A stretch of 64,000 nucleotides of DNA from Methyloglobulus sp. (GCA_013141505.1 JABFQX010000002.1:1-64000), one strand, 5' to 3'; positions 41,784 to 54,168 are shown, counted from the first letter of the stretch. Made by a program: numbers and translations. The notes: generated from the letters alone by a model not told the origin.

Positions 41784-41811
41784 ACTATACAGGGATAATA
41801 TTTTGAGACAA
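41784..41811 (-). promoter_or_regulatory. Candidate sigma70 promoter for the microprotein gene
   Basis: Minus strand TTGTCT-N16-TATAGT. Confidence 0.5.
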
Positions 41812-41987
41812 TACGCTGGTTATTAAATGAATTGTTTCTAATTTGTAAACAGTATGAAAAGTCAAGTTTTTTGTTAACTTTGTCACACTTCTGACATTAT
41901 CTTTATGCTACGGTTTTTATTCTGCTAGCATCTGCTGGCAGCTTGCTTAGTACAGCGCCGTTTTGCCATCGATATATTAAACATTTC

Positions 41988-42791
41988 TTAGTCTTGCTGT
42001 TTCTCAAGCACATCTTGGTGGCCTTCATCTACGTCCGTTTTTTTACTGACAAATAGCCTCGAAAACAACAGGCCAATCTCAAATAACAACCACATCGGGA
42101 TAGCCAGCAAGGTCTGCGATACCGCATCCGGCGGGGTTAAAAACATGCCGATGATGAACGCGCCGACAATCACGTAAGGCCGCTGTTCCGCAAGTTTGGC
42201 GGGTGTCACTAAGCCAGTCCACACCAAAACGATGGTGAAGATGGGGATTTCAAAACACACTCCGAAGGCAAAAAATAGAGCCAAGACAAAATCAAGATAT
42301 TTGGTGATGTCGGTCATGACAGTTACGCCAACGGGTGCGGCAGCTGTCAAAAAACCAAATACCAAAGGAAATACCACAAAGTAAGCAAAGGCAACGCCCG
42401 TAAAGAATAACAAAGTGCTAGCGATCAACAACGGCAGGATCATACGGCGCTCATGTTTGTATAAACCCGGCGCAACAAAAGCCCAGAATTGATACAGGAT
42501 GACGGGCATGGATAAAAATATAGCCGCCACTAGCGCAAGTTTGAAAGGGGTGAAAAAAGGTGAGGCCACATCAATAGCAATCATGGTGCTATTGGCGGGC
42601 ATGTGCTTCATCAAAGGCCCGGCCACTAAACTGTAAATTTGGTTAGCGTAAGTGGCAAGACCACCGAATACAACCAACACGCACAACACAATGCGGAGTA
42701 GGCGATTACGCAGCTCTATCAGGTGGTCAATTAAGGATTGTTCTGGTTGGCCGGATGATTCAAGATCCTCTTCAGAGTTATCGCTTTTCAT
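41988..42791 (-). CDS. tatC: Sec-independent protein translocase TatC
   Basis: [53 protein letters not shown]. Confidence 0.96.
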   Translation of the reverse strand: MKSDNSEEDLESSGQPEQSLIDHLIELRNRLLRIVLCVLVVFGGLATYANQIYSLVAGPLMKHMPANSTMIAIDVASPFFTPFKLALVAAIFLSMPVILYQFWAFVAPGLYKHERRMILPLLIASTLLFFTGVAFAYFVVFPLVFGFLTAAAPVGVTVMTDITKYLDFVLALFFAFGVCFEIPIFTIVLVWTGLVTPAKLAEQRPYVIVGAFIIGMFLTPPDAVSQTLLAIPMWLLFEIGLLFSRLFVSKKTDVDEGHQDVLEKQQD

Positions 42792-43107
42792 CCTGGCTTA
42801 AATTTTTTGGTAATACGTAGGCTTCTGGTTTTTGCTTGATGGTGGTTTGGATGCTCTGCAAGTCTTCAGAGGTATCTTCAACTAACTTTTGCAAGTCTTG
42901 CATTCCGATATGATTTTTTAGTGCTTGACGTAATTCTTCGGCCTGGAATTCGTCATTAATTTCCTGTTTGACGGTTGCCACCAGTCGCCTTGATTTTGCC
43001 ACCCAGAACCCAGCCATCCGGGCGACTTTGGGCAGTTTTTCCGGGCCGATAACTAGCAAGGCAACCAGTGCAACCATGCAGATCTCCGAAAAACCTACCT
43101 CAAACAT
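42778..43107 (-). CDS. tatB: TatB
   Basis: [30 protein letters not shown]. Confidence 0.94.
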   Translation of the reverse strand: MFEVGFSEICMVALVALLVIGPEKLPKVARMAGFWVAKSRRLVATVKQEINDEFQAEELRQALKNHIGMQDLQKLVEDTSEDLQSIQTTIKQKPEAYVLPKNLSQDEKR

Positions 43108-43322
43108 TAACCGTTATCACCTTTTTTGGAGGTGACTTCGCCATCTATGGGCTTATCTTCACTGGCTTTGGCGGTATCCTTTTCTTCCTCTTCGCGAATA
43201 GCCGAACGGAAACTTTTGATCGCACCACCTAAATCAGCGCCGACATTTTTAAGGCGTTTAGTACCGAAGACAACGATAATAATCACCAATACTATCAATA
43301 ATTTTGTAACACTGATGCCCAT
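43107..43322 (-). CDS. tatA: TatA
   Basis: [39 protein letters not shown]. Confidence 0.94.
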   Translation of the reverse strand: MGISVTKLLIVLVIIIVVFGTKRLKNVGADLGGAIKSFRSAIREEEEKDTAKASEDKPIDGEVTSKKGDNG

Positions 43323-43369
43323 TTCAACTCCCAGAACGTCCCATTATGAATGGGACTATACAATATAAA

Positions 43370-43687
43370 CTAATCCTTACGCCGCGATTTTTCTTCTAGC
43401 CCAGACAGGCCAAAGCGCCGCTGTAGCTCATGCAACACATCATCAGGCCCTAAACCTTCGCTAGCAAGCAGCACCATGCAATGAAACCAAAGGTCGGCGG
43501 TTTCGTAAACAATTTGTTGTTTGTTGCCACCTTTACCGGCAATGATGGTCTCTGCGGCTTCTTCGCCTATTTTTTTCAGGATCGTATCAAGGCCTTTTGC
43601 ATATAGGTTGGCAACATACGATTTATCAGCCGATTCCTCCTTACGTTGTTCCAGAATTTCCGCTAGTTGCTGCAATATATCACTCAT
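43370..43687 (-). CDS. hisE: Phosphoribosyl-ATP pyrophosphatase
   Basis: [17 protein letters not shown]...[15 protein letters not shown]. Confidence 0.95.
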   Translation of the reverse strand: MSDILQQLAEILEQRKEESADKSYVANLYAKGLDTILKKIGEEAAETIIAGKGGNKQQIVYETADLWFHCMVLLASEGLGPDDVLHELQRRFGLSGLEEKSRRKD

Positions 43688-44078
43688 GTTTTTTATAAAT
43701 ATTTTTAGGATCTTTTAAGACGGGTGCTACTGTTAGCCATTTGTCGTCCAGTAATTGCCGGTAAAAACAACTTTCCCGTCCTGTATGACAAGCAATGCCG
43801 CCTTCCTGTTCAACCATCAACAGGATAACATCTTCGTCGCAATCGAGAAAAATACCGGCGATTTTTTGCCGATGCCCCGATTCTTCGCCTTTGCGCCAGA
43901 GTTTATTGCGCGACCGAGACCAATACACAGCATAGCCTTCGCTTACCGTCAAAGCTAAAGACTCCCGATTCATCCAGGCGAACATGAGGATTTTACCTGT
44001 TTCAGCATCTTGTGCGATTACTGCGATTAAGCCTTCATCTGTCCAACGGATTTCATCCAGCCATGTAGTAGCGCTCAT
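43680..44078 (-). CDS. hisI: Phosphoribosyl-AMP cyclohydrolase
   Basis: [39 protein letters not shown]. Confidence 0.96.
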   Translation of the reverse strand: MSATTWLDEIRWTDEGLIAVIAQDAETGKILMFAWMNRESLALTVSEGYAVYWSRSRNKLWRKGEESGHRQKIAGIFLDCDEDVILLMVEQEGGIACHTGRESCFYRQLLDDKWLTVAPVLKDPKNIYKKHE

Positions 44079-44848
44079 AAGCGCACCTCAATGCCACGTT
44101 CAGCCATGCGTTCTTTGGCTTGCTGGATGGTGTATTCGGCAAAGTGAAAAATGCTGGCAGCTAGCACCGCATCAGCCTTGCCATCTATGATGCCGTCAGC
44201 CAAGTGGTCGAGGTTACCCACTCCGCCCGAGGCAATCACGGGTACAGAAACTGCTTCGCTGATGGCACGGGTCAAAGGCAAATCGAAACCGATACGTGTG
44301 CCGTCCCTATCCATGCTTGTCAATAGGATTTCACCAGCACCGTAGCTGACCATTTTTTTCGCCCATTCGACTGCATCAATACCTGTACCTTTACGACCGC
44401 CGTGAGTAAATATTTCCCATTTATCAGCCTCATCGGATTGGCTGGTTTTTTTTGCGTCGATAGCAACGACGATACATTGTGAGCCAAATCTTTCAGCCGC
44501 TTCACGGACAAAATCAGGATTAAACACTGCAGCACTGTTGATGCCAACCTTATCCGCACCCGCATTGAGCATACGGCGAATGTCGTCCAAAGTACGAATG
44601 CCGCCGCCGACCGTCAAAGGGATAAACACTTCGCTGGCAACTTGCTCGACCACATGTACCATCGTATCGCGGTCATGATGGGTGGCAGTGATGTCTAAGA
44701 AAGTCAGTTCGTCTGCGCCTTCTTTGTCGTAACGTCGGGCGATTTCCACTGGATCACCGGCATCACGGATGTCAACAAACTTGACACCTTTGACGACGCG
44801 GCCATTATCTACGTCCAGGCAAGGGATGATGCGTTTTGCCAGACTCAT
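44075..44848 (-). CDS. hisF: Imidazole glycerol phosphate synthase cyclase subunit
   Basis: [24 protein letters not shown]. Confidence 0.98.
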   Translation of the reverse strand: MSLAKRIIPCLDVDNGRVVKGVKFVDIRDAGDPVEIARRYDKEGADELTFLDITATHHDRDTMVHVVEQVASEVFIPLTVGGGIRTLDDIRRMLNAGADKVGINSAAVFNPDFVREAAERFGSQCIVVAIDAKKTSQSDEADKWEIFTHGGRKGTGIDAVEWAKKMVSYGAGEILLTSMDRDGTRIGFDLPLTRAISEAVSVPVIASGGVGNLDHLADGIIDGKADAVLAASIFHFAEYTIQQAKERMAERGIEVRL

Positions 44849-45582
44849 ACGTCGAATGATTCGGCCAGTTTGGCGGCTTCGGCAAAATCTAATGTGCCTT
44901 CGTAAATCGCCCTGCCAGTGATAGCGCCCATAATGCCATCGCCAGCAGCAAGACCCAACGCCCTGATGTCAGTGAGAGAGGTTATTCCGCCAGATGCAAT
45001 AACGGGGATTCGGATAGCGCGCGCCAATTTTGCCGTGGCTTCTACATTGACCCCTTGCATCATGCCATCCCTGCTTATGTCGGTGTAGATAATGGCTTCA
45101 ACCCCGTCTTCTTCAAAAAGTTGGGCCAAGTCAATCACATCGTGTCGGGATAGTTTAGACCAGCCGTCGATGGCTACTTTGCCGTCTTTGGCATCGAGTC
45201 CGACGATGATTCGACGAGGATATTCTATCGCCATATCCTTGACGAAATGAGGGGCGTTGACAGCTTTCGTGCCGATAATGACATATTCGACCCCGGCATT
45301 AAGATAACCCTGAATCGTTTCTTCATCGCGGATACCGCCGCCTATCTGCACTGGCACATCGGGGTAGGCTTCGACAATAGCATGGATGACATCGGCATTG
45401 CGCGGCTTTCCGGCAAAGGCGCCATCCAAGTCTACCAAGTGAATACGTTTAGCACCGGCTGCGACCCATTTGCCGGCCACAGCAACCGGATCATCAGAAA
45501 ATACCGTGTCATCGTCCATTCGTCCTTGGCGCAAACGAACGCACTTGCCTTCTTTAAGATCAATTGCGGGTATTAGCAACAT
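44845..45582 (-). CDS. hisA: ProFAR isomerase
   Basis: [32 protein letters not shown]. Confidence 0.98.
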   Translation of the reverse strand: MLLIPAIDLKEGKCVRLRQGRMDDDTVFSDDPVAVAGKWVAAGAKRIHLVDLDGAFAGKPRNADVIHAIVEAYPDVPVQIGGGIRDEETIQGYLNAGVEYVIIGTKAVNAPHFVKDMAIEYPRRIIVGLDAKDGKVAIDGWSKLSRHDVIDLAQLFEEDGVEAIIYTDISRDGMMQGVNVEATAKLARAIRIPVIASGGITSLTDIRALGLAAGDGIMGAITGRAIYEGTLDFAEAAKLAESFDV

Positions 45583-45629
45583 ACGGGGGTGTCCTCAACA
45601 GCAAATAGTGTGGTCGAATAGTCGGTTGA

Positions 45630-46271
45630 TTAAAGTAGTCCATCCCATTGCAAAAAATTCTTCAGTAGCTGTAAACCAACAGCCTGACTTTTTTCGGGGT
45701 GGAATTGTACGGCAAAAATATTATTTTGTGCGAGTGCACAGGCAAAAGCATTGGGATAGTCCGCCGTTCCGGCAACCATGGAATGATTATCCGGTTTGGC
45801 GTAGTAACTGTGGACAAAATAAAATCGGCTATCTTGCGGAATACCTTCCCATAACGGATGCTGAATTTGATGTACCTGATTCCAACCCATGTGTGGAATT
45901 TTCAGGATATTGCCGTCGTTGTCCTGTAAAGATTCAGGAAAGCGGACAACACGTCCAGGGATAATATCCAAGGTTTGGGTGTGGCCGTTTTCTTCATTAT
46001 CGGTCAACAAGGCTTGCATCCCTAAGCAAATCCCTAAAAATGGCTTAGTCTTGGCGACTTCTGTAATGACGTTTGATAAACCTGATTGATTAAGGGCTTG
46101 CATACAATCCCGTATCGCACCAACACCAGGAAACACGACTCTATCGGCAGCTAAGATCGCATTTGGAGTGGACGTAACACGCACATCACACTCAGGCTCT
46201 GCGTGTTGCAAGGCTTTGGCAATGGAATGGAGATTACCCATTCCGTAATCAATCACAACTACTGAAGACAT
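45630..46271 (-). CDS. hisH: Imidazole glycerol phosphate synthase glutaminase subunit
   Basis: VVIDYGMGNLHSIAKAL, LGICLGMQAL, FAVQFHPEKSQ. Confidence 0.97.
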   Translation of the reverse strand: MSSVVVIDYGMGNLHSIAKALQHAEPECDVRVTSTPNAILAADRVVFPGVGAIRDCMQALNQSGLSNVITEVAKTKPFLGICLGMQALLTDNEENGHTQTLDIIPGRVVRFPESLQDNDGNILKIPHMGWNQVHQIQHPLWEGIPQDSRFYFVHSYYAKPDNHSMVAGTADYPNAFACALAQNNIFAVQFHPEKSQAVGLQLLKNFLQWDGLL

Positions 46272-46306
46272 ATGCGGAATTTTGAATGATCAGGAAAGGC
46301 TAAAAA

Positions 46307-46900
46307 TCAGAGGCTACCTTTGGTTGATGGCATCATACCTGCCATTCTCGGGTCATGGGCAACAGCCATCCGTAAGGCGCGACCCAGCGCTTTAAAAATA
46401 GTTTCGGCTATATGATGGGCATTTGATCCTTTCAAGTTGTCGATGTGCAAGGTAATACCCGCATGATTGACAAAACCTTGAAAGAATTCACGAAATAAAT
46501 CAACATCGAAGCTGCCAATGGTAGAGCGTGGGAACTTAACATCATAAACCAATCCAGGCCTGCCGGAAAAATCGACAACGACCCTGGATAAGGCTTCATC
46601 CAGAGGAATATAAGCATGGCCGTAACGTACCAGCCCTGTTTTGTCACCCACTGCTTTAGCGAAGGCTTGCCCCAACGTTATGCCGACATCTTCAACGGTA
46701 TGATGGGCATCAATTTCCAAATCGCCTTTAGCGACCACTTCAATATCAATCAATCCATGCCGGGCAATTTGGTCGAGCATGTGGTCAAGAAACGGAATGC
46801 CCGTGGTAAATGAGGATTTCCCGATACCATCGAGGTTAATATTGACTTTAATTTGCGTTTCGAGGGTATTACGCTCGATTTGGGCGATGCGCTGATCCAT
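46307..46900 (-). CDS. hisB: Imidazoleglycerol-phosphate dehydratase
   Basis: [28 protein letters not shown]. Confidence 0.97.
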   Translation of the reverse strand: MDQRIAQIERNTLETQIKVNINLDGIGKSSFTTGIPFLDHMLDQIARHGLIDIEVVAKGDLEIDAHHTVEDVGITLGQAFAKAVGDKTGLVRYGHAYIPLDEALSRVVVDFSGRPGLVYDVKFPRSTIGSFDVDLFREFFQGFVNHAGITLHIDNLKGSNAHHIAETIFKALGRALRMAVAHDPRMAGMMPSTKGSL

Positions 46901-47131
46901 GATTCAGGACTTGTTGAAAAGTAGATGTATACATAACGGGTTAACGTCAGATTTATGCCATTGTAGTATAAGAAGAAGGCAGGTATGTATGTAAAATTTA
47001 AAAAATATGCAATTTGCGAATGACAGGGCAAATTGATTGTTAAATTAGGCTTAATAGCGACTCATAAGTAGTCTTAGGCTTACGTAAAGTTACGCTTTAA
47101 CCTGCTTTTTTAAACGGAATTTTTTGAGACA

Positions 47132-47191
47132 ATGAATCGTCGTCACAGTAGACAGCTCTATTATCATCCACGGGCGAATCCACAAGGCTAA
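47132..47191 (+). CDS. Possible 19-aa small ORF upstream of orphan terminator
   Basis: ATG...TAA encoding MNRRHSRQLYYHPRANPQG; weak SD only. Confidence 0.25.
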   Translation: MNRRHSRQLYYHPRANPQG

Positions 47192-47208
47192 CCAAGTTAA
47201 GACGACTT

Positions 47209-47241
47209 AGCCCCGAACGCGCAATGCTTCGGGGCTTTTTT
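47209..47241 (+). terminator. Rho-independent terminator (plus strand)
   Basis: AGCCCCGAA-cgcgcaatgc-TTCGGGGCT followed by T-run. Confidence 0.85.
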
Positions 47242-47278
47242 ATGTCAGCCTATCTTTATTTGCCGGTTGAATCCAGCG

Positions 47279-49090
<1,812 letters not shown>

Positions 49091-49280
49091 TGTGAAAATA
49101 TTGTTTGGGTTGATTACGTAGGCTTATTAAGTCAGACGTAAATAATAAAAAATATTACGTCGATTAAAGTAAGGTGTATTGAATAGGATTATTTTTTAAA
49201 AAAGGTTATATGACGATTAGAGTGCTTGCCAGAAAAATTATCGGTCATGCTATGAGGTTTAAATCCTTTTTGACCAAAAA

Positions 49281-49673
49281 TTAACTTTGCTGCCAAGGCA
49301 AACCACAAAACCGCCACCCAGCTATTTTTCCACGATGATTATACGGATCCAAAGGGCCTTCAAAGCCATCGACGATATTGATCAAATGGGCGTAACCGGT
49401 ATCTTCCAACGCCCTAGCGGCACTTAATGATCTTTGCCCGCTGCGGCACAATAAAAGAATGGGTGTTGCTTTGTTGGCAACCAATTCTTCAATAGCATCA
49501 ACAAAATTAGGGTTTATTTCCCAGCTTGGCGCTTCTTTCCAGGCAATATGAACGGCGCCGACAGGATGACCCACATAGGCATGTTCAATTTGCGTACGCA
49601 CGTCTACCAGTACGGCGGAAGGATCTTGTTGAAGAAATTCCCAGGACTGTTGCGGGGTAAGGTTTTGTATCAT
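49281..49673 (-). CDS. Rhodanese-like domain protein
   Basis: VLVDVRTQIEHAYVGHPVGAVHI, LLLCRSGQRSLSAARAL. Confidence 0.9.
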   Translation of the reverse strand: MIQNLTPQQSWEFLQQDPSAVLVDVRTQIEHAYVGHPVGAVHIAWKEAPSWEINPNFVDAIEELVANKATPILLLCRSGQRSLSAARALEDTGYAHLINIVDGFEGPLDPYNHRGKIAGWRFCGLPWQQS

Positions 49674-49849
49674 TGTCGTAAAGATATAGCTGTACTTCGT
49701 GTTAATACTGTGGTTTTAAATATGCTGGGCGGCATTATCGCATTAGTTGCCCGATAGAACCAGCAATTGCCAGCACGTTTGCCGACTAACCTTGAATTTG
49801 CACAACATTTGCCGATATTCAACGTTGTTTATCGGCTATTTTGCAGGTT

Positions 49850-51097
49850 TTAGGATGGTGTCTGAATCTCAAGCCAGCGGACAACACCTGCCCCGGCCTT
49901 ACGTCCGCTGGCGAAACAAGCGGAGAGCAGATAACCGCCTGTTGGCGCTTCCCAATCCAGCATTTCCCCACAGCAAAATAAGCCGGGAAGGTTACGTACC
50001 ATCGAATGTTCGTCGACAGAGGCAAAACTGACGCCGCCAGCGCTACTGATGGCTTCGGCAATCGGTCTGGTCGCGATCAGTTTGATTGGTAACGCTTTTA
50101 TTGCCGCGCAGAGTTTGATGGGATCGTTAAAGTCTTCAATTGGCACAATTTCGCGCAGTAATCCGGCTTTAACGCCCCCTATCCCCAAACATTTACGTAG
50201 ATGGTTAGTTAGTGACTGTTTGCCCTGTGGCTTGGCGATTTTCTCAATTAGCGAAGATAACTGCCTGCCGGGTGCCAGATCCAATGTTAATGTCGCAGAT
50301 CCATTTAGGGCAATATCGTCCCGCAAATGTGCAGACAGCGCATATATTAGCCCACCTTCAACGCCTGTCTCGGTGACTACGCAATCGCCTTGCTTGGTTA
50401 TACCGGCAAACGAAGCGACGATTGATTTTAAAGGTTGACCGGCAAAGCGGTCGCAAAAGTGCTGGCTCCAACCCACATCAAAACCACAATTCGCAGGTAC
50501 TAATGGCGCTATTTGCACATCTCTTTGAGCAAGCAAGGAAACCCAATCACCAGTAGAACCCAACTGCGGCCAGCTACCGCCCCCTAAAGCCAGGACGACA
50601 GCATCAACTTGCACGTCTTTAACGCCGTTCGGAGTCATAAACGCCAATGCTTGCGTGCCAGCTTCGCTCCAACCCAGCCACTTGTGGTGCATGTGAAAGC
50701 TAACCCCAGCCAAGCGCAGCCTATGTAACCATGCCCGCAATAACGGCGCGGCTTTCATATCTTTGGGGAAGATACGTCCCGATGAACCGACAAATGTAGA
50801 AAACCCTAATTGCTCAACCCATGTCCTTAAAGCGACAGTGTCAAATTCCTCAAGCATGGGCTTGATGTGGTCACTACGAGAGCCATAACGGGTCAAAAAT
50901 ACATCGAAAGGCTCGGAATAACTAAGGTTTAGCCCCCCTTTGCCAGCCATCAGAAATTTACGGCCAACCGACGGCATGGCATCATACAGATCAACCTTGA
51001 TACCTGCACGACTGATGACTTCTGCCACCATCAAGCCAGCAGGGCCGCCGCCAATAACGGCGACATTATTTAGGGATAACTTAGGCGAATCAGACAT
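49850..51097 (-). CDS. HI0933/BaiN-like FAD-dependent oxidoreductase (TIGR03862 type)
   Basis: VAVIGGGPAGLMVAEVISRAGIKVDLYDAMPSVGRKFLMAGKGGLNLSYSEP. Confidence 0.9.
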   Translation of the reverse strand: MSDSPKLSLNNVAVIGGGPAGLMVAEVISRAGIKVDLYDAMPSVGRKFLMAGKGGLNLSYSEPFDVFLTRYGSRSDHIKPMLEEFDTVALRTWVEQLGFSTFVGSSGRIFPKDMKAAPLLRAWLHRLRLAGVSFHMHHKWLGWSEAGTQALAFMTPNGVKDVQVDAVVLALGGGSWPQLGSTGDWVSLLAQRDVQIAPLVPANCGFDVGWSQHFCDRFAGQPLKSIVASFAGITKQGDCVVTETGVEGGLIYALSAHLRDDIALNGSATLTLDLAPGRQLSSLIEKIAKPQGKQSLTNHLRKCLGIGGVKAGLLREIVPIEDFNDPIKLCAAIKALPIKLIATRPIAEAISSAGGVSFASVDEHSMVRNLPGLFCCGEMLDWEAPTGGYLLSACFASGRKAGAGVVRWLEIQTPS

Positions 51098-51137
51098 TCA
51101 ACTTATAATGGCAAAGGTGCAATTGATACTTAACACG

Positions 51138-51464
51138 ATGAAAACCGAAAATATCTTTGCAAATATTCCCAACATCATACCGGAAGAATTGTTTGAGCGT
51201 TTGCTGAGTGAGAAAAACCTTAAAATTGAACGCATTGTGTCTGAAGGTCATGTTACGCCTGATACACAATGGTGCGATCAGCCTTGGCACGAATGGGTTT
51301 TGGTCGTAAAAGGCCAAGCATTACTGGCTTACGAGGATGGCAGCAAACTGGCTATGCAAGAAGGTGATTATGTCCTGATCCCTGCCCATACCCGACACAG
51401 GGTCGAATGGACACCGCCAGATTCAAAAACAATCTGGCTGGCGATTCATTTTCTTGGGTCTTGA
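51138..51464 (+). CDS. Cupin domain protein
   Basis: HEWVLVVKGQALLAYEDGSKLAMQEGDYVLIPAHTRHRVEWT; start at ATG 51138. Confidence 0.85.
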   Translation: MKTENIFANIPNIIPEELFERLLSEKNLKIERIVSEGHVTPDTQWCDQPWHEWVLVVKGQALLAYEDGSKLAMQEGDYVLIPAHTRHRVEWTPPDSKTIWLAIHFLGS

Positions 51465-51495
51465 TTTAACAAATTGACAACCGGTTCAAGCAACA

Positions 51496-51795
51496 CTATT
51501 TTTTCTTGACCGCTGCTTTGGCTGGATCCGCAGGCACCGGAACAGGTACCGGTTCGGGAACAGGCACGGGCGCAGTGCTTGCAGCGACTGGTTTCTTGTG
51601 ATTTTCAACTATCTTTTTCTGTCTGATGCCTTCGCCATACATAGTCATCACAATCATAATCAAAACCGTGGTTATCATCGTCACCAGCCAGCGCGAGGGT
51701 TTCTCCATGAGAAATAGCGCCCATTTCGGCTTGATCATACCCACAACAAAGAAAAGCACTGTCAAAATACCTAGATTAATAGCATGTAAATCCAT
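51496..51795 (-). CDS. Hypothetical small membrane protein with PV/PE-rich tail
   Basis: Two TM segments then APVPVPEPVPVPVPADPAKAAVKKK. Confidence 0.65.
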   Translation of the reverse strand: MDLHAINLGILTVLFFVVGMIKPKWALFLMEKPSRWLVTMITTVLIMIVMTMYGEGIRQKKIVENHKKPVAASTAPVPVPEPVPVPVPADPAKAAVKKK

Positions 51796-52101
51796 TTTAT
51801 GTCCCGATTAACTGTTTAAAAACTCGGCGTATTATTATGTAGCGCAGCTTGGCTGGCAAGATAACACAAAATTTTTAGAAAGAAACTGTAATAAATCGTC
51901 TGCGTATTGCAGAGAAAGGGGGGGGTGATTCAGGTGTTATTTCTGAGGGCTGCTAAATTTGATTGTCGCCATTAAAAATAGCAGTGCCTTTTTCCAAAAA
52001 TCACAAAATCAATGGGGTGCTGCCAAAACAAGGTGGCTGGCCGCTACTTTGGCGTTGGAAAAGATAGCAACCAATATGCCGCTATATTCATCTAAGCAAT
52101 T

Positions 52102-52182
52102 CGTAGGCGGGGATGAACACCGTGAGTCCCCGCATTCACGGCTTGTGATGCTGGGTTTCGCTATGGCTCAACCCAGCCTACG
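52102..52182. repeat. REP/BIME-like composite hairpin repeat A
   Basis: Outer CGTAGGC...GCCTACG; inner GGGGA/TCCCC and GCTGGGTT/AACCCAGC stems. Confidence 0.65.
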
Positions 52183-52248
52183 GACTTAACGAGAAAATGG
52201 GCGGTGGAAAGGCCTAGTGAAGTTGAAGAAGGCCATAAGATGCATTTA

Positions 52249-52333
52249 TAGGATGTGTTGAACAAAGTGAAGCGCATCGTTCGCGTGAGAATGGTTTTCT
52301 CGACCGATGCGCCTCGTACCTCGGCACATCCTA
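52249..52333. repeat. REP/BIME-like long hairpin repeat B
   Basis: TAGGATGTG...CACATCCTA outer, GCGCATCG...CGATGCGC middle, GAGAA-tggt-TTCTC apex. Confidence 0.65.
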
Positions 52334-52427
52334 CATTTGGCGCATCTTACGGGTTATTACCGATAACGCGGGCGTTATGGCAAATGTCCTTTCTATATTG
52401 AATAGACGGAAATATCGTAATCAGCAA

Positions 52428-52509
52428 GTAGGGTGGGCAGGTTTTTTTGCCCACCGTTTGCATCGCCGATTTATTTCGCGTGGGCACGAACAGCATGTGC
52501 CCACCCTAC
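52428..52509. repeat. REP/BIME-like repeat C
   Basis: Perfect 12-bp GTAGGGTGGGCA...TGCCCACCCTAC with internal TGCCCACC and GTGGGCA. Confidence 0.7.
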
Positions 52510-52517
52510 ACGGCTGG

Positions 52518-53690
52518 TTAAGGTGAAGTCGCGTCGATGCGCTTCAACAAAAACTTATCTAATACATTAAAATCATAATCCACGTCAAAACCAAGCATAT
52601 CACCTTCGTTATTGATGTCGGCTATATAGGATGGATGTCGCCCAACAGGTAAGTTTGTTATCAGATCGGCTAGGTCCAAAGCCACGCCAGGTTTAGGCAA
52701 CAAATAACTGGTTCGGTCTGAATCATAGTATGAAATTACTATCAAATCCTTGTCATTGAAATTCGTGGCCGGCCAGGGATAACTTGAATGCGGAAATTCT
52801 GGCGTACCTTCAACAACATAAGTATGGAAGATGCCTTTTTTGTCATAAAGGCCGATGTGAAAATACCTATAATAGTTGTACAAAGCGCCAAGTATATTCC
52901 CTCGATTGTTAATACCCCGAATCATACTATTATTTGCCGTAGGCAGGGGATTTAAGGTCATTGTTTTACCGGTGCTTGGGTCATGACGAAATTCTATTTC
53001 ATCGCCGGTAATATTGTTCCGCCCTTCCCCTACTACTATCCCTTCATTATTAATATCGAAGGCAAATGCACTACTGATGGTAGAGCCGAAGTTTAACTTG
53101 GTGAGTTTGTTCTTTTTGTAAAGCCAGTGATTAAAATTGTAGTTAGCATCGTATGAAATCACCAGTGCTGTGCCGTCATCGTTGAGGTCAGTTGCCTCGC
53201 TTCCGACAACGTCAGGCGAAAGCGGGAGCGGTATCAGTTTGGTCTTATTGCCACGGAACAAGGCTGCTTGAGTAATGCGGTAGTAGGATCGCCACTGTAC
53301 ACCGCTCCAGCCACAGTGCCGTTTTCGTTGACCGCATTCATATATGAGGCATTTGTGTTGTTTAAGACGGTCACAACGCCACGGTCGTAAACGGCAACGT
53401 GATTGCGCGACGAATCATAGGCATTCCCGTACACCCGTCCGCTGTCGTTAATCGCCACAGGGTTGAAAGATGAATAGCCACGAGGCAGTTTTGCTTGTGT
53501 GAGCGAAATATACTTATACTTAAATGTTTCCCGCCTGCGCCAGCGAGGCCGACAAGCCCAGCGCAACCCAAAACAAGCAAAGAATAATCCTTGCCAAGTT
53601 ACCCGCTTTTGCTATCAAACTATTCTGTCTTGCGTCTTGCGTCTTGCGTCTTGCGTCTTGCGTCTTGAATATTATTGTCTTTGTTTTCAT
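52518..53690 (-). pseudogene. Frameshifted secreted HAF-repeat-like protein gene
   Basis: Start ATG at 53690 with SD AAGGGG; signal peptide ARIILCLFWVALGLSASLAQA; mature part in ORFs 53234..53566 (VAINDSGRVYGNAY) and 52518..53261 (ITQAALFRGNKTKL..., GINNRGNILG, DINNEGDMLGF) in different frames. Confidence 0.75.
53627..53667. repeat. Heptanucleotide tandem repeat (GTCTTGC)5 plus 6 nt
   Basis: Five perfect GTCTTGC units from 53627 to 53661 then GTCTTG. Confidence 0.97.
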
Positions 53691-53719
53691 GACATACCCC
53701 TTAATTGATTGAAATAGAT

Positions 53720-53752
53720 GTAGGATGGATGCGCTGCGCTTATCCATCCTAC
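53720..53752. repeat. Hairpin repeat D, followed by T7 on plus strand
   Basis: GTAGGATGGAT-gcgctgcgctt-ATCCATCCTAC perfect 11-bp stem. Confidence 0.8.
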
Positions 53753-54168
53753 TTTTTTTCGGAAACCAAATTGCCACATTGATCTTTGGCTATAAACGCT
53801 ATCCCGGCAACGTGGCCTTCAAGGTTAAAGCGCTGGGTGAAACACCCTCCCTTTCCGACGTTTTGATGGTACATGAACCTTCGTGTGCAAACACCCAACA
53901 CAGGTAGGGTATTTGCGCCCTTTTTCTATATTTTTTGTTGCTTTCTGCGTTCTGCTGCGGTCAAAAGGCTCAAATTATTCCTAAATGGCATAAATCAGGC
54001 AGGACGCAAAGGTAACGTAGCACGATTAAGTTGTTGCTGTCTGTGAACTATTCCACTCGAAATGTGTGAAATATTACCTTTACCACAAGCCCAGATTATA
54101 GTAGTTGCCGCTTTGCATTTTTACCACGCTCTACGGTCACTGCCATTAAGGAAACTCTGATTAAGTCC

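Noticed and set aside
53627-53667. Tandem repeat as possible CRISPR array
   Set aside because: Unit is 7 bp with no spacers; it is a simple sequence repeat.
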